Source of the DNA: Candidatus Thorarchaeota archaeon
GTDB taxonomy: Archaea > Asgardarchaeota > Thorarchaeia > Thorarchaeales > Thorarchaeaceae
NCBI GenBank assembly: GCA_023134215.1
Contig: JAGLUV010000076.1
Span: forward strand, 1-8,464
Reading direction: 5' to 3'
DNA length: 8,464 nucleotides
Part shown: piece after piece, positions 1 through 6,617 of the stretch
How the letters are laid out: every line of letters begins with the position of its first letter
Numbering within the stretch: position 1 is the stretch's first letter
Position numbers and translations under genes: made by a program
The notes under the pieces: model-generated
Databases searched by the model: none
Told to the model about the DNA's origin: nothing
What the model saw: the letters and a program-made list of their open reading frames with translations, nothing else

Positions 1-543
1 ATTGAGAGTGGAAAGGCTCCGATAGTCACTCCTCAACACATTGACTTTGCACGACCTGTTTGCACCGAGAAGATTGCAATAGAAACCGATGATACAGTTG
101 AATCAATCATTCAAAGGATAGAATCATTGTTCGACAAGAGGAATCTGAAGGGGTCCTGGGCCTCGGCTACAGCTGCACGAGTGCGACTAGTCTTCAAGGG
201 TGGGTCGTCGAGAATCAGTGGGTTCGACCTTAACCTTGCAATGGAATCATTTCGCATGAAGGTCTTATCACAGGATTCTGAGTACAACATAGTACAGCTC
301 GTATGGACAATAAAGCGTCACGAAATCGACCATGATGAAGCAGCATACCCTGAGATTGAATCCGAGTATCTTATCGAAGATCCCAAGGAGGATTTCAAGG
401 CTTACCTAGAAACGCTATCACTCGACGAGAAGTACGACCCTGAAACACTAACTCGAATTGCAGTACATGCTCTTGAGATTACAGTTGGACGCGGTGGTGA
501 GAAGCTCACTCTGGATACGATTTCGAAGGAGGAATCCGGGTGA
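1..543 (+). CDS. mre11: Mre11-like nuclease, C-terminal part (5' end outside window)
   Basis: The reading frame is open from the first base of the window and ends at TGA 541-543, so only the last 180 residues are visible. The Met/Leu codons near position 127 are internal, because the frame continues upstream. The visible part contains no phosphoesterase motifs, which would lie upstream. It begins with a segment reading ARPV followed by an alternating beta strand (window residues 17-30), then a helix and a strand ARVRLVF (about residues 58-64). This pattern resembles the capping domain that follows the catalytic domain in Mre11/SbcD. The acidic helical tail (about residues 125-165) would suit the Rad50-binding region. 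Mre11 is the Mn-dependent exo/endonuclease that processes DNA double-strand breaks with Rad50. The assignment rests largely on the four-base overlap with the rad50 gene, since the fragment itself is poorly conserved. Another Rad50 partner cannot be excluded. Confidence 0.7.
   Translation: MESGKAPIVTPQHIDFARPVCTEKIAIETDDTVESIIQRIESLFDKRNLKGSWASATAARVRLVFKGGSSRISGFDLNLAMESFRMKVLSQDSEYNIVQLVWTIKRHEIDHDEAAYPEIESEYLIEDPKEDFKAYLETLSLDEKYDPETLTRIAVHALEITVGRGGEKLTLDTISKEESG
526..532 (+). promoter_or_regulatory. Shine-Dalgarno site for rad50
   Basis: AAGGAGG lies seven bases before the GTG at 540, inside the end of the upstream gene. It supports GTG 540 as the true start and an operon in which rad50 translation is coupled to the upstream stop codon (overlap GTGA). 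Confidence 0.7.
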
Positions 544-2627
544 AACTACTTCGTCTCGAATTGAAGAACTTCAAGCCATTTCGAGACCTCGAACTCCCTG
601 AGGGAGAGGGCGAACTGCCTGGAGGACTGATACTCATCCGGGGTCCGAACTCGACTGGGAAGTCTTCAATATTCGAAGGAATACTATGGGCTCTGTGGGG
701 ACCTGATGCTGTTGGTCTTACTAATGATGAGCTCGTCAGTTTCACATCAACTTGGTGCAAGGCGGTCTTAGTCTTCGAGGTTGCTGGGACTCGGTACAAA
801 ATGGATCGGTCCTATAGTTCAGCCAAAGGAATGGCTGTTGTTTTGTACACACGGACGGGGGATGCATGGAAGCGTCTTGCTAACAAGAGCAAATCTGTGA
901 GCAATGAACTCATGCAGATTCTGAATCTTGATCTGCAGCAAGCCTTGAACACGTTGTTGGTCCGCCAGGGGGAAGTGGCATTAATCGCCAATGCTACTCC
1001 CACCGTGCTAAGAAACCTCATAGTGAGGATATACAACATCGAGCTATTGGACAAGATGTCAGACCATCTGAAGAGCTTCGAGTTGGACCTTGAAGCCCAG
1101 ATTAGAGGGCTTGAAGACGATTACATTCGTCCTGAGTATATCGCGGAACAGATCAATGATACAAAGATAAGAATCGAGGATTATGAACGCAGTTTCAAAA
1201 GCAACGAAGCAGAAGCTGGGGAGATCAAGAACCATCTGAAGGAAATGCCTGATCCTGAAGGTCTTGAGGCAATACACGCCCTAACACAAGAAGTCGAGAG
1301 AATAGAGCGTGACCATAACTCAAGCATGCGGTATCGGGACTCTGACCTTGCAAATGCTGGTCTTTCATCGGCTGAAATTGAAGTTGTGCAGGCGCGTTTG
1401 AAAATTCTCAAGAAAGAAGCCAAGCGATACGAGTCCAGTCGCAAGAAACTTGAAACAGAAACAACCGAAGTTGACCGTGAGCTAGGAGCAATCGATGCGA
1501 CCAAATCGGATCTCAGTGAGAAAGTCGTGACTCTAGAAGGTGTTTCTGTAGATGACGATTCAGGCGTCGCTGAATGTCCAACCTGTGCAAAGCCCCTTTC
1601 CACCGAAGAGCGCGAGAATCTGCTAGTAGAATACCAGCAGGTACTGAAACAGAACGAAGAAAAAGCCAAAACACTCAAGGGTCGTCGTGTGGAGGTGTCA
1701 GATGAGCTCCGCGGTATCGAGGAGCACTTGTCTGATATTTCCAAGGCGCATGATGCAGTGTGCCGTATCAAAGAGAAACAGAAGGATGTTGACAAAGCCG
1801 AGAAACGCCTTGAAAAGAAGCAGGCGAAGCTCTTGGATGCTATCAAAAAGGCTGGGGTGGCTGATATTGAGTCGCTCCTCAAGAAGCATGGAGGGAAGAG
1901 TGTTCTTGATCTTCAGCGAAGGCTTGATGTACTCTCCACAAAGCTTGGTGAAATTGCAGGCCAATGCGACTCCTTCAGAAAACTCATCGACAGGGAACAA
2001 GACGCCATTAAGGAATTAGAAGCCAAATCCGTGAAGATGAGTGAGCTCGGGGCAGAGATGGACTCGTTGAAGAGCCTGAACGAACATACCAAGTATGTTA
2101 GATTGAAGCTAGTCAACGGCTTTGTGGCTGATTACGTAGTGCAAAAGCGATTGTTGGGTATAATCAAGGGCGCCACGAACGAATACGTTCGCGCGTTTAC
2201 AAACAATCAGTATACTGGTATTGATCTAGTTCCAACAACTGCGCGAGGGCGTTCTGGCGCGGGATTGGCATTGAAGATACACGATCAGCGAGATGATGCC
2301 ACGAAGAAGGCAACACAACTAAGCTTTGGTGACAGAACTGCCGTCAGCCTAGGACTTCGTCTAGGGATTAGCAGGACGATGAGCTATATTCGGCCGCTAA
2401 GGGACAGTCCCTCGATTGCTCCTCGGATACGATGTGTTATGCTTGACGAACCGCTTGGAGGCCTTGACAAGAGTCGCAGAACCTCTGTTGTTAGTAACTT
2501 GGTGAACGACCAGAGCTTCGAACAAATTTTGCTGATAACGCACACAGACATTCAAGGCTGGGATGATGTCCCAGCAATTGAGGTTTCCAAGAGTGGATCA
2601 GCTGCCATCGCAAAACTTCTCATGTAG
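540..2627 (+). CDS. rad50: Rad50 ATPase (SMC-like, zinc hook), short-armed
   Basis: This is the ABC-type ATPase partner of Mre11, which tethers and processes broken DNA ends. All family landmarks are in order in 695 residues: Walker A GPNSTGKSS at 35-43 (Lys41), Q-loop Gln143, a first coiled-coil arm at about 160-335, zinc-hook CPTC at 346-349, a second arm at about 355-535, signature LSFGD at 594-598, Walker B CVMLDEP at 632-638 (Asp636, Glu637), D-loop GGLD at 640-643 and switch His668 (ITHTD). The hook lies almost exactly at mid-length, as expected for an antiparallel coiled coil. The protein is shorter than the roughly 880 residues usual in archaea, so the arms are short. The signature differs from the usual LSGGE. 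The GTG start is supported by a strong Shine-Dalgarno and by coupling to the upstream gene. No nurA or herA gene follows; these could lie upstream of the window. Confidence 0.93.
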   Translation: MKLLRLELKNFKPFRDLELPEGEGELPGGLILIRGPNSTGKSSIFEGILWALWGPDAVGLTNDELVSFTSTWCKAVLVFEVAGTRYKMDRSYSSAKGMAVVLYTRTGDAWKRLANKSKSVSNELMQILNLDLQQALNTLLVRQGEVALIANATPTVLRNLIVRIYNIELLDKMSDHLKSFELDLEAQIRGLEDDYIRPEYIAEQINDTKIRIEDYERSFKSNEAEAGEIKNHLKEMPDPEGLEAIHALTQEVERIERDHNSSMRYRDSDLANAGLSSAEIEVVQARLKILKKEAKRYESSRKKLETETTEVDRELGAIDATKSDLSEKVVTLEGVSVDDDSGVAECPTCAKPLSTEERENLLVEYQQVLKQNEEKAKTLKGRRVEVSDELRGIEEHLSDISKAHDAVCRIKEKQKDVDKAEKRLEKKQAKLLDAIKKAGVADIESLLKKHGGKSVLDLQRRLDVLSTKLGEIAGQCDSFRKLIDREQDAIKELEAKSVKMSELGAEMDSLKSLNEHTKYVRLKLVNGFVADYVVQKRLLGIIKGATNEYVRAFTNNQYTGIDLVPTTARGRSGAGLALKIHDQRDDATKKATQLSFGDRTAVSLGLRLGISRTMSYIRPLRDSPSIAPRIRCVMLDEPLGGLDKSRRTSVVSNLVNDQSFEQILLITHTDIQGWDDVPAIEVSKSGSAAIAKLLM

Positions 2628-2671
2628 CAGCATGCTTGACATGTGAGTTTGGTTCTCTCTTCAATCACAAA

Positions 2672-2678
2672 CATTATT
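2672..2678 (+). promoter_or_regulatory. Possible TATA-like element before the membrane glycosyltransferase gene
   Basis: The AT-rich heptamer CATTATT lies about 26-32 bases before ATG 2704, the spacing expected for a leaderless archaeal transcript. The nearest Shine-Dalgarno-like GAGGT (2681-2685) is 18 bases from the start, too far to serve it. The match to a TATA box is weak, and the gene could instead be read through from rad50, which ends 76 bases upstream. A pyrimidine-rich stretch at 2650-2662 is the only terminator-like feature in the gap. Confidence 0.25.
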
Positions 2679-2703
2679 CAGAGGTTCTGCAAGCCTATAT
2701 GCC

Positions 2704-4323
2704 ATGCGCATTGCAAAACGAGCAGAACGATTCCTGTTTGCGTGGGCAGTGCGCGCACTACGTTTCTTGCTTGAGAATGCAGGCTTGATACTCGTTCTTT
2801 GTTTTGCGGCTCTTGTTTGGAATCAGGTTTTTCATGCCGCTGTAGTTGACTTCACCAGCTCCACTCTCTGGAGGACTCGTGGTGTCTGGCTCGGAAATGG
2901 GGAGCTCGACCTTTTCGGCTACACTTTGGTGTACCAATTTGAGGGCTACACGGACTATTCGTTCTACTATTATCATTGGGGGTCAAATATGCTCAGGGGT
3001 GTGATGCCCTATAGCCCCGGGTTCGGGTATATCGAACTGGATGGGTTTGTTAATGAGAATGGAGCTTACATCTTTCCTCCGCTCACTGCCATTCTGTATG
3101 CTGTCGGTCTTATGATTCCGGTGGATGGTTGGGGAATTGGCCTTCTTCTCGCAATCTTTGGATACCTCACTGCTTTGCCGGTATATGGAATTGCCAAGCA
3201 GCTATCAGGTAACAAACGAGTTGGCGAAGTCGCCGCTTTCACCTACCTCATGAATCCGAATGTTCTGTACCATACCACCTTTGCGTGGTTGAACACAGCA
3301 CCGTTCATCTTTTTCTTTTTCTCAGGCTTTTACATGCTCACCAAAGGCAAGCGTGATGCAGCAACGCTACTTATTGTGACTGCAGCGTTATTCAAACAGA
3401 CTGCATGGTTCTTGGGTATTCCGCTTGTCATTTACTTGATCTTAAGAACGCAGTATTCCTCTAGGATAGTAGCATCCGTTGTAGAGAAAACGAAGGGTTT
3501 CTTTGAACGCAGCGCGGAAACCCTTGACATTCGTCAGTTCATGATTAGCGTATTAATCGTCTTTGCCTTTGCAGGAGCTATCATTTTTCCATTCTTCATA
3601 GCGCAACCAAATATGTTGATCAATATGCGTTTGGCCATGGGAGGCTTTCCTCTGGTATCACTGACAGACCCCCCTGGCTACGGAAGTCCGATGCGGCTTC
3701 AAATTCTGGCTGTAGTTGTAGGCATGCCCGTGCTAGCGCAGATACTTGATGGGCTTGTATACTACGGTTTCTTACTCTGGTTCGGTGTGACTCTCATTGT
3801 TGGCTTCATGTGTATCCAGACGAAGGATGGTGACAAGAAGGGATTCTATCTTCGTCGTCTATTGGTCCTCACAATGATAATGATGCTTTGGGTTCATCTT
3901 ACAGGTCCTCGTGGCGTTTACAAGTACTACTTCACTCTATTTGCGCCATTCTTCTCGATATTCTCGTCTGCGCAGATGGTCACAAGTCGTGACGAAACAG
4001 TACCATTCTCACTGTCCATGCTTTGGCTACCGATTGCTCTCAGCCTTATGATACTCCTCCCTGCTCGAAACATCTACCTCTTTAGCGTCATCCTTATTCT
4101 CGTTGGTTACAGCCTTGCCGATAAAATTGGCACGTTCTGGTCCTTCGTTAAGGCTCCTGGGAGATACATTGCTAAGCAGTCTAGTGGTCGATTACCGCGC
4201 GTTTCGCTTGTTCTCAAAGACATCGCGACAAATCTCACTGCAATCCACAACGGAATATTCGCTACTTTTGATTACTATCTGAATGAAGAACACATCAATA
4301 TACGATCCGCAGACGGCGCGTGA
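2704..4323 (+). CDS. Multi-pass membrane protein, GT-C type glycosyltransferase-like
   Basis: This 539-residue integral membrane protein has about ten to twelve hydrophobic segments, for example near residues 26-48, 124-140, 143-163, 198-213, 218-247, 280-300, 335-371, 386-400, 407-422, 437-453 and 457-472. The order of features resembles GT-C polyprenyl-phosphate-sugar transferases of the GT87/GT39 kind. A long first extracytoplasmic loop carries an acidic site (TDY, Asp84), then a YYYHW...LRGVMPY stretch (88-103) and FPPL (124-127). Later come FKQTAW (230-235) and GPRGVYKYY (401-409). Such enzymes move a mannose- or glucose-type residue from a lipid carrier onto glycans or proteins on the outer face of the membrane; donor and acceptor cannot be read from the sequence. 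The charged N-terminus (RIAKRAERF) suggests a cytoplasmic start. The gene follows rad50 on the same strand, with no evident functional link. Family is inferred from remembered patterns, so the exact enzyme class is open. Confidence 0.65.
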   Translation: MRIAKRAERFLFAWAVRALRFLLENAGLILVLCFAALVWNQVFHAAVVDFTSSTLWRTRGVWLGNGELDLFGYTLVYQFEGYTDYSFYYYHWGSNMLRGVMPYSPGFGYIELDGFVNENGAYIFPPLTAILYAVGLMIPVDGWGIGLLLAIFGYLTALPVYGIAKQLSGNKRVGEVAAFTYLMNPNVLYHTTFAWLNTAPFIFFFFSGFYMLTKGKRDAATLLIVTAALFKQTAWFLGIPLVIYLILRTQYSSRIVASVVEKTKGFFERSAETLDIRQFMISVLIVFAFAGAIIFPFFIAQPNMLINMRLAMGGFPLVSLTDPPGYGSPMRLQILAVVVGMPVLAQILDGLVYYGFLLWFGVTLIVGFMCIQTKDGDKKGFYLRRLLVLTMIMMLWVHLTGPRGVYKYYFTLFAPFFSIFSSAQMVTSRDETVPFSLSMLWLPIALSLMILLPARNIYLFSVILILVGYSLADKIGTFWSFVKAPGRYIAKQSSGRLPRVSLVLKDIATNLTAIHNGIFATFDYYLNEEHINIRSADGA

Positions 4324-4326
4324 AAA

Positions 4327-5487
4327 CTACTGCCCAAGTTCCTTGAGTTCTTTCCTCTTCGCTTTTAGACGCTTCTTCAAGTTCTGCAGGCGAGTATTGA
4401 GTTTCTTGATTTGTTCATCATAGGTTTCCTTCGCCATTATTCCTGAGGAGTGCCTTTGATCGATATGATCTTTCAGCTTTTGTATGGACTGGACTTCTTG
4501 CTGGAGTGCCTTGATATCACCCTTCAAATCTCCCTCTTGATTCTCTTCTGGAGTCTTGAATTGCTTAGTTGGTATCATTATCCCAAGCTGCTGTTGCGTC
4601 TTTTCTGCGAAATCTTGGAACTGGTCGCGCAGCATCTCTACGTTACCGTCGACTCTTGTGACTTGCTCTCCCACTTTTCCAATGTCCTTCTGCAGGTCAA
4701 ATACCGCGTTGACGAGCCTTCGAAGAGCCCCTTCCATCTCGTCGAGCTTTGCAGATGAAACCTCTGTTACGGGCGCACCTTTCTTGGACTTGGCTACCTT
4801 GCTTGGTTTGGCTAGTCTGACATCTCCACTGAGCCATTTCAGGGCATTGATTGCAAATGTCTTATTCCCAGCATGCTTTAACCCGCCCCCTTTTCGGAAT
4901 ATCTCGTAGCTGCCGGCGCAGATGACTCGCCCCTTCCCATATTCAGCCACTGCAATTACGGGTTGATTTGCCGGGTCTGCCATGTCAGATGAAGATGCCA
5001 CTATCACTGCGCTCCCTGATACCTTCAGTGAGCACCCTGACGGGTATAGAATGTCTTGAACGTCTTCAGTGCAGGAATGTGCCATGAGATTACTGACAAA
5101 CGGCATTGTGGGCAAACCTGCATTGCTTCTCTCATCCTTTACAGCGGTATTGTCAAACTCAATGCCAAAGGTCTTGGACAGCTTGCTGAGATTGTTCATT
5201 AGGCCACGGTCGCCCCCTGACAATGAGAGCAGGAGCAGCCCACCGCCAGCTTTTACATAATTCGTTAGAACATCTATCTCTGCAGGCCGCAGTTTGGAGC
5301 TGTTTGGACATCCAAAAACCAACACTTCTGCATCTTTGACATTCTTGGCCAGTATCATAAACTCGGTATATGGTTCTACATCGAAGTCATTGTCTTTGAG
5401 AAGTTTGCCAAATGTAGAATATGTGGTGTCTAATCTCCCACGTTCGTTCTGGGTTTGATCAAAGAAAACCTTTATTCTCCTGCTCAA
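4327..5487 (-). CDS. GIFT-domain (IFT52 N-terminal-like) protein with C-terminal coiled coils
   Basis: This 386-residue soluble protein has no signal peptide and no membrane segment. Residues 5-221 form an alternating beta/alpha domain with the landmarks of the GIFT fold: IKVFFDQTQNERG (5-17), VLVFGCPN (55-62), the helix LTNYVKAGGGLLLLSLSGGD (74-93), FGIEFDNTAV (107-116), FVSN (130-133), YPSGCSLKV (148-156), PANQPVIAVAEYGKGRVICAG (172-192) and INALKWLSGD (213-222). In eukaryotic IFT52 I recall counterparts for the GGG-strand-GG turn, the YPYGATL-like strand, the NRP-like turn and the terminal W helix. A Lys/Pro linker (222-245) leads to two coiled coils (about 246-300 and 320-384). The second includes a SHOCT-like SSGIMAKETYDEQIKKL segment (347-363). 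The start is TTG, with AGGTG seven bases upstream and a TGA in frame just before it. Function unknown; a ligand-binding or scaffolding role is plausible. It stands alone on its strand. Confidence 0.7.
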   Translation of the reverse strand: MSRRIKVFFDQTQNERGRLDTTYSTFGKLLKDNDFDVEPYTEFMILAKNVKDAEVLVFGCPNSSKLRPAEIDVLTNYVKAGGGLLLLSLSGGDRGLMNNLSKLSKTFGIEFDNTAVKDERSNAGLPTMPFVSNLMAHSCTEDVQDILYPSGCSLKVSGSAVIVASSSDMADPANQPVIAVAEYGKGRVICAGSYEIFRKGGGLKHAGNKTFAINALKWLSGDVRLAKPSKVAKSKKGAPVTEVSSAKLDEMEGALRRLVNAVFDLQKDIGKVGEQVTRVDGNVEMLRDQFQDFAEKTQQQLGIMIPTKQFKTPEENQEGDLKGDIKALQQEVQSIQKLKDHIDQRHSSGIMAKETYDEQIKKLNTRLQNLKKRLKAKRKELKELGQ

Positions 5488-5494
5488 CTGGAAC

Positions 5495-5499
5495 CACCT
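5495..5499 (-). promoter_or_regulatory. Shine-Dalgarno site that fixes a TTG start for the GIFT gene
   Basis: On the minus strand AGGTG lies seven bases before the TTG whose first base is 5487. An in-frame TGA lies seven codons before the TTG, and no ATG or GTG occurs between them, so TTG is the best start. Confidence 0.6.
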
Positions 5500-5559
5500 G
5501 CGAAGTCAAGTTGAGGTTATGAGATGCGCGCTAATGAGGCTTGTGCGCGTGTCTTTGCA

Positions 5560-5580
5560 CGAAATTCGAACGATTTATTT
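5560..5580. promoter_or_regulatory. Divergent promoter with TATA-like box and adjacent palindrome
   Basis: The 118-base gap between the GIFT and HIT genes holds an AT-rich box, TTTATTT (5574-5580), that reads AAATAAA on the other strand. It lies about 26 bases before the HIT start at 5606, the spacing of an archaeal TATA box on a leaderless message. On the minus strand it could serve the GIFT gene with a leader of about 60 bases. Just beside it is the small palindrome CGAA-A-TTCG (5560-5568), which overlaps TTCGAA (5565-5570) and is a possible operator. Confidence 0.4.
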
Positions 5581-5605
5581 CAAACCCCTACGGTCAGTCA
5601 CCAAT

Positions 5606-6055
5606 ATGAGTGACAATGAATCCTGCCTTTTCTGTAAGATAGTCCGTGGTGAGATACCCGCATCTGTCATTTTCGAAGACAAATTCACAATGGCCTTCAT
5701 GGACATATTCCCCATTAGCAAAGGGCACTGCCTACTGATTCCAAAGCAGCACCATGTGAACATGCTGGACGTTGATATCAAAGTCGCTAAGCGTCTTGGT
5801 GTGCGTCTGGCAGAGTTGACCCGCAAGGTGCACTCAGCATTTGAACCAGATGGCGTAATCAATGTAATTGCCAATGGGGTTGGTGCGGGACAAGAGGTTC
5901 CCCATCTACATATACACGTCATACCCCGGAACGAAGGCGATAAATTTGGTTTCCTGTTTCCAGACGATTACCGTGAGGAGATGGCTCCGCGCGATGAGCT
6001 TGATAGCGTTGCCAAAACCATCCGGGCATCCTCTGACCTGCCTAGTTCGAAATAA
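5606..6055 (+). CDS. HIT-family nucleotide hydrolase/transferase
   Basis: The 149-residue protein has the histidine triad HLHIH at residues 100-104 (His100, His102, His104); the middle histidine is the expected nucleophile that forms a nucleotidyl intermediate. The N-terminal CLFCKI (Cys7, Cys10) followed by GEIPA matches the zinc-binding type of HIT protein, in which the cysteines pair with histidines further on. The segment DIFPISKGHCLLIPKQHH (about 36-53) is also typical. Such proteins hydrolyse small nucleotide conjugates such as AMP-amidates or dinucleoside polyphosphates in the cytosol; the substrate here is unknown. I chose the ATG at 5606 over the in-frame ATG at 5519. The family normally begins just before the CxxC, and the extra 29 residues resemble no HIT protein. 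A TATA-like box lies about 26 bases upstream, within that extra stretch, and GAGGT before 5519 is only one base from that ATG, too close to work. Confidence 0.92.
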   Translation: MSDNESCLFCKIVRGEIPASVIFEDKFTMAFMDIFPISKGHCLLIPKQHHVNMLDVDIKVAKRLGVRLAELTRKVHSAFEPDGVINVIANGVGAGQEVPHLHIHVIPRNEGDKFGFLFPDDYREEMAPRDELDSVAKTIRASSDLPSSK

Positions 6056-6071
6056 CGAACAGCCTAAGAGT

Positions 6072-6566
6072 TTACTTGATATCAAGCAGATTCAGACCGG
6101 TCGCTTCATCTCTGGCTCGCTTAACATCGTCGTCCATTTCAGTGATGATTAATTCTATCGTGACAGATACTTCGCATCCTGGCATGAGATGGCCTCCATA
6201 GCACTTACCATCTTGATCTGCAACAACCATGTGAGCATGCACAATAAGCCCTCCCTCATGGGTGGATGCGATGTTTCCCATGCATGAAACAACTTCAAGG
6301 TCTTTGTTCACAGTGAATGTCTTGTATTCCATGCTCTCTCTATCAAAAAACCCCAGGCTGGCCATTGATACTGCTCCTATCAAGGTCAGTTGACCTGCCC
6401 GAACGCCGTGTTCCAAAGAAACGGCTTCAATCATCTTTAGAATGTCCTCGCCGGGCTCCATGCGCGCGAAGATAACTCGCTTCGCTTCAGTAGTGAGTGA
6501 GCGCACCATGGGCCTGTAAAAGGTTGACTTCTCATATGAACTGCTCGGAATGTATTTCTGGTTCAT
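6072..6566 (-). CDS. PPC/DUF296 domain protein
   Basis: The 164-residue protein is built almost wholly from one PPC (plants and prokaryotes conserved) domain. It contains RMEPGEDILKMIEAVSLEHG (35-54), GQLTLIGAVSMASLGFFD (58-75), then MGNIASTHEG (96-105), VHAHMVVAD (109-117) and GGHLMPGCEV (124-133). His110, His112 and His126 match the HxH...GGH set that binds metal in prokaryotic members. Family members are trimers. In plants the domain is found with AT-hook DNA-binding motifs, but no AT hook is present here, so DNA binding should not be assumed. The N-terminal 20 residues precede the domain and the internal ATG (Met20, 6509) is an alternative start; neither start has a convincing Shine-Dalgarno. 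The gene is tail-to-tail with the HIT gene (16-base gap) and divergent from the DNA polymerase gene (51-base gap), so promoter sequence is probably shared. Cellular role unknown. Confidence 0.85.
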   Translation of the reverse strand: MNQKYIPSSSYEKSTFYRPMVRSLTTEAKRVIFARMEPGEDILKMIEAVSLEHGVRAGQLTLIGAVSMASLGFFDRESMEYKTFTVNKDLEVVSCMGNIASTHEGGLIVHAHMVVADQDGKCYGGHLMPGCEVSVTIELIITEMDDDVKRARDEATGLNLLDIK

Positions 6567-6601
6567 TGGAAGTGCTTATCAGGACTGAATAGCCCACCTA
6601 T

Positions 6602-6608
6602 GGAGTGA
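6602..6608 (+). promoter_or_regulatory. Possible Shine-Dalgarno site for the polymerase gene
   Basis: GGAGTGA matches the archaeal GGAGGTGA anti-anti-SD sequence with one base missing. It ends nine bases before GTG 6618 and six before the in-frame TTG 6615. A TGA at 6606-6608 closes the frame upstream, so the start must be one of these two codons. Confidence 0.4.
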
Positions 6609-6617
6609 GCGACTTTG

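Noticed and set aside
1181..1882. Long open frame (233 codons) on the minus strand inside rad50
   Set aside because: It is antisense to the coiled-coil region of a clear Rad50 and its translation is Ser/Phe-rich low-complexity sequence. It is explained by the codon bias of the coil on the other strand.
2629..2636. Palindrome AGCATGCT after the rad50 stop as a possible terminator
   Set aside because: Eight bases without a loop or following T-run are too little. Archaeal termination depends mainly on T-rich tracts, and only a weak pyrimidine stretch follows.
4556..4909. Plus-strand open frame of 117 codons over the GIFT gene
   Set aside because: It is antisense to a well-supported gene with a Shine-Dalgarno, and its translation shows no recognisable domain.
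5519..5605. N-terminal extension of 29 residues on the HIT protein from the upstream ATG
   Set aside because: The extension matches nothing in the HIT family, contains the TATA-like box, and its Shine-Dalgarno-like GAGGT is one base from the ATG. The ATG at 5606 fits better.
6056..6071. Possible bidirectional terminator between the convergent HIT and PPC genes
   Set aside because: The 16 bases contain no hairpin and no T-run on either strand.
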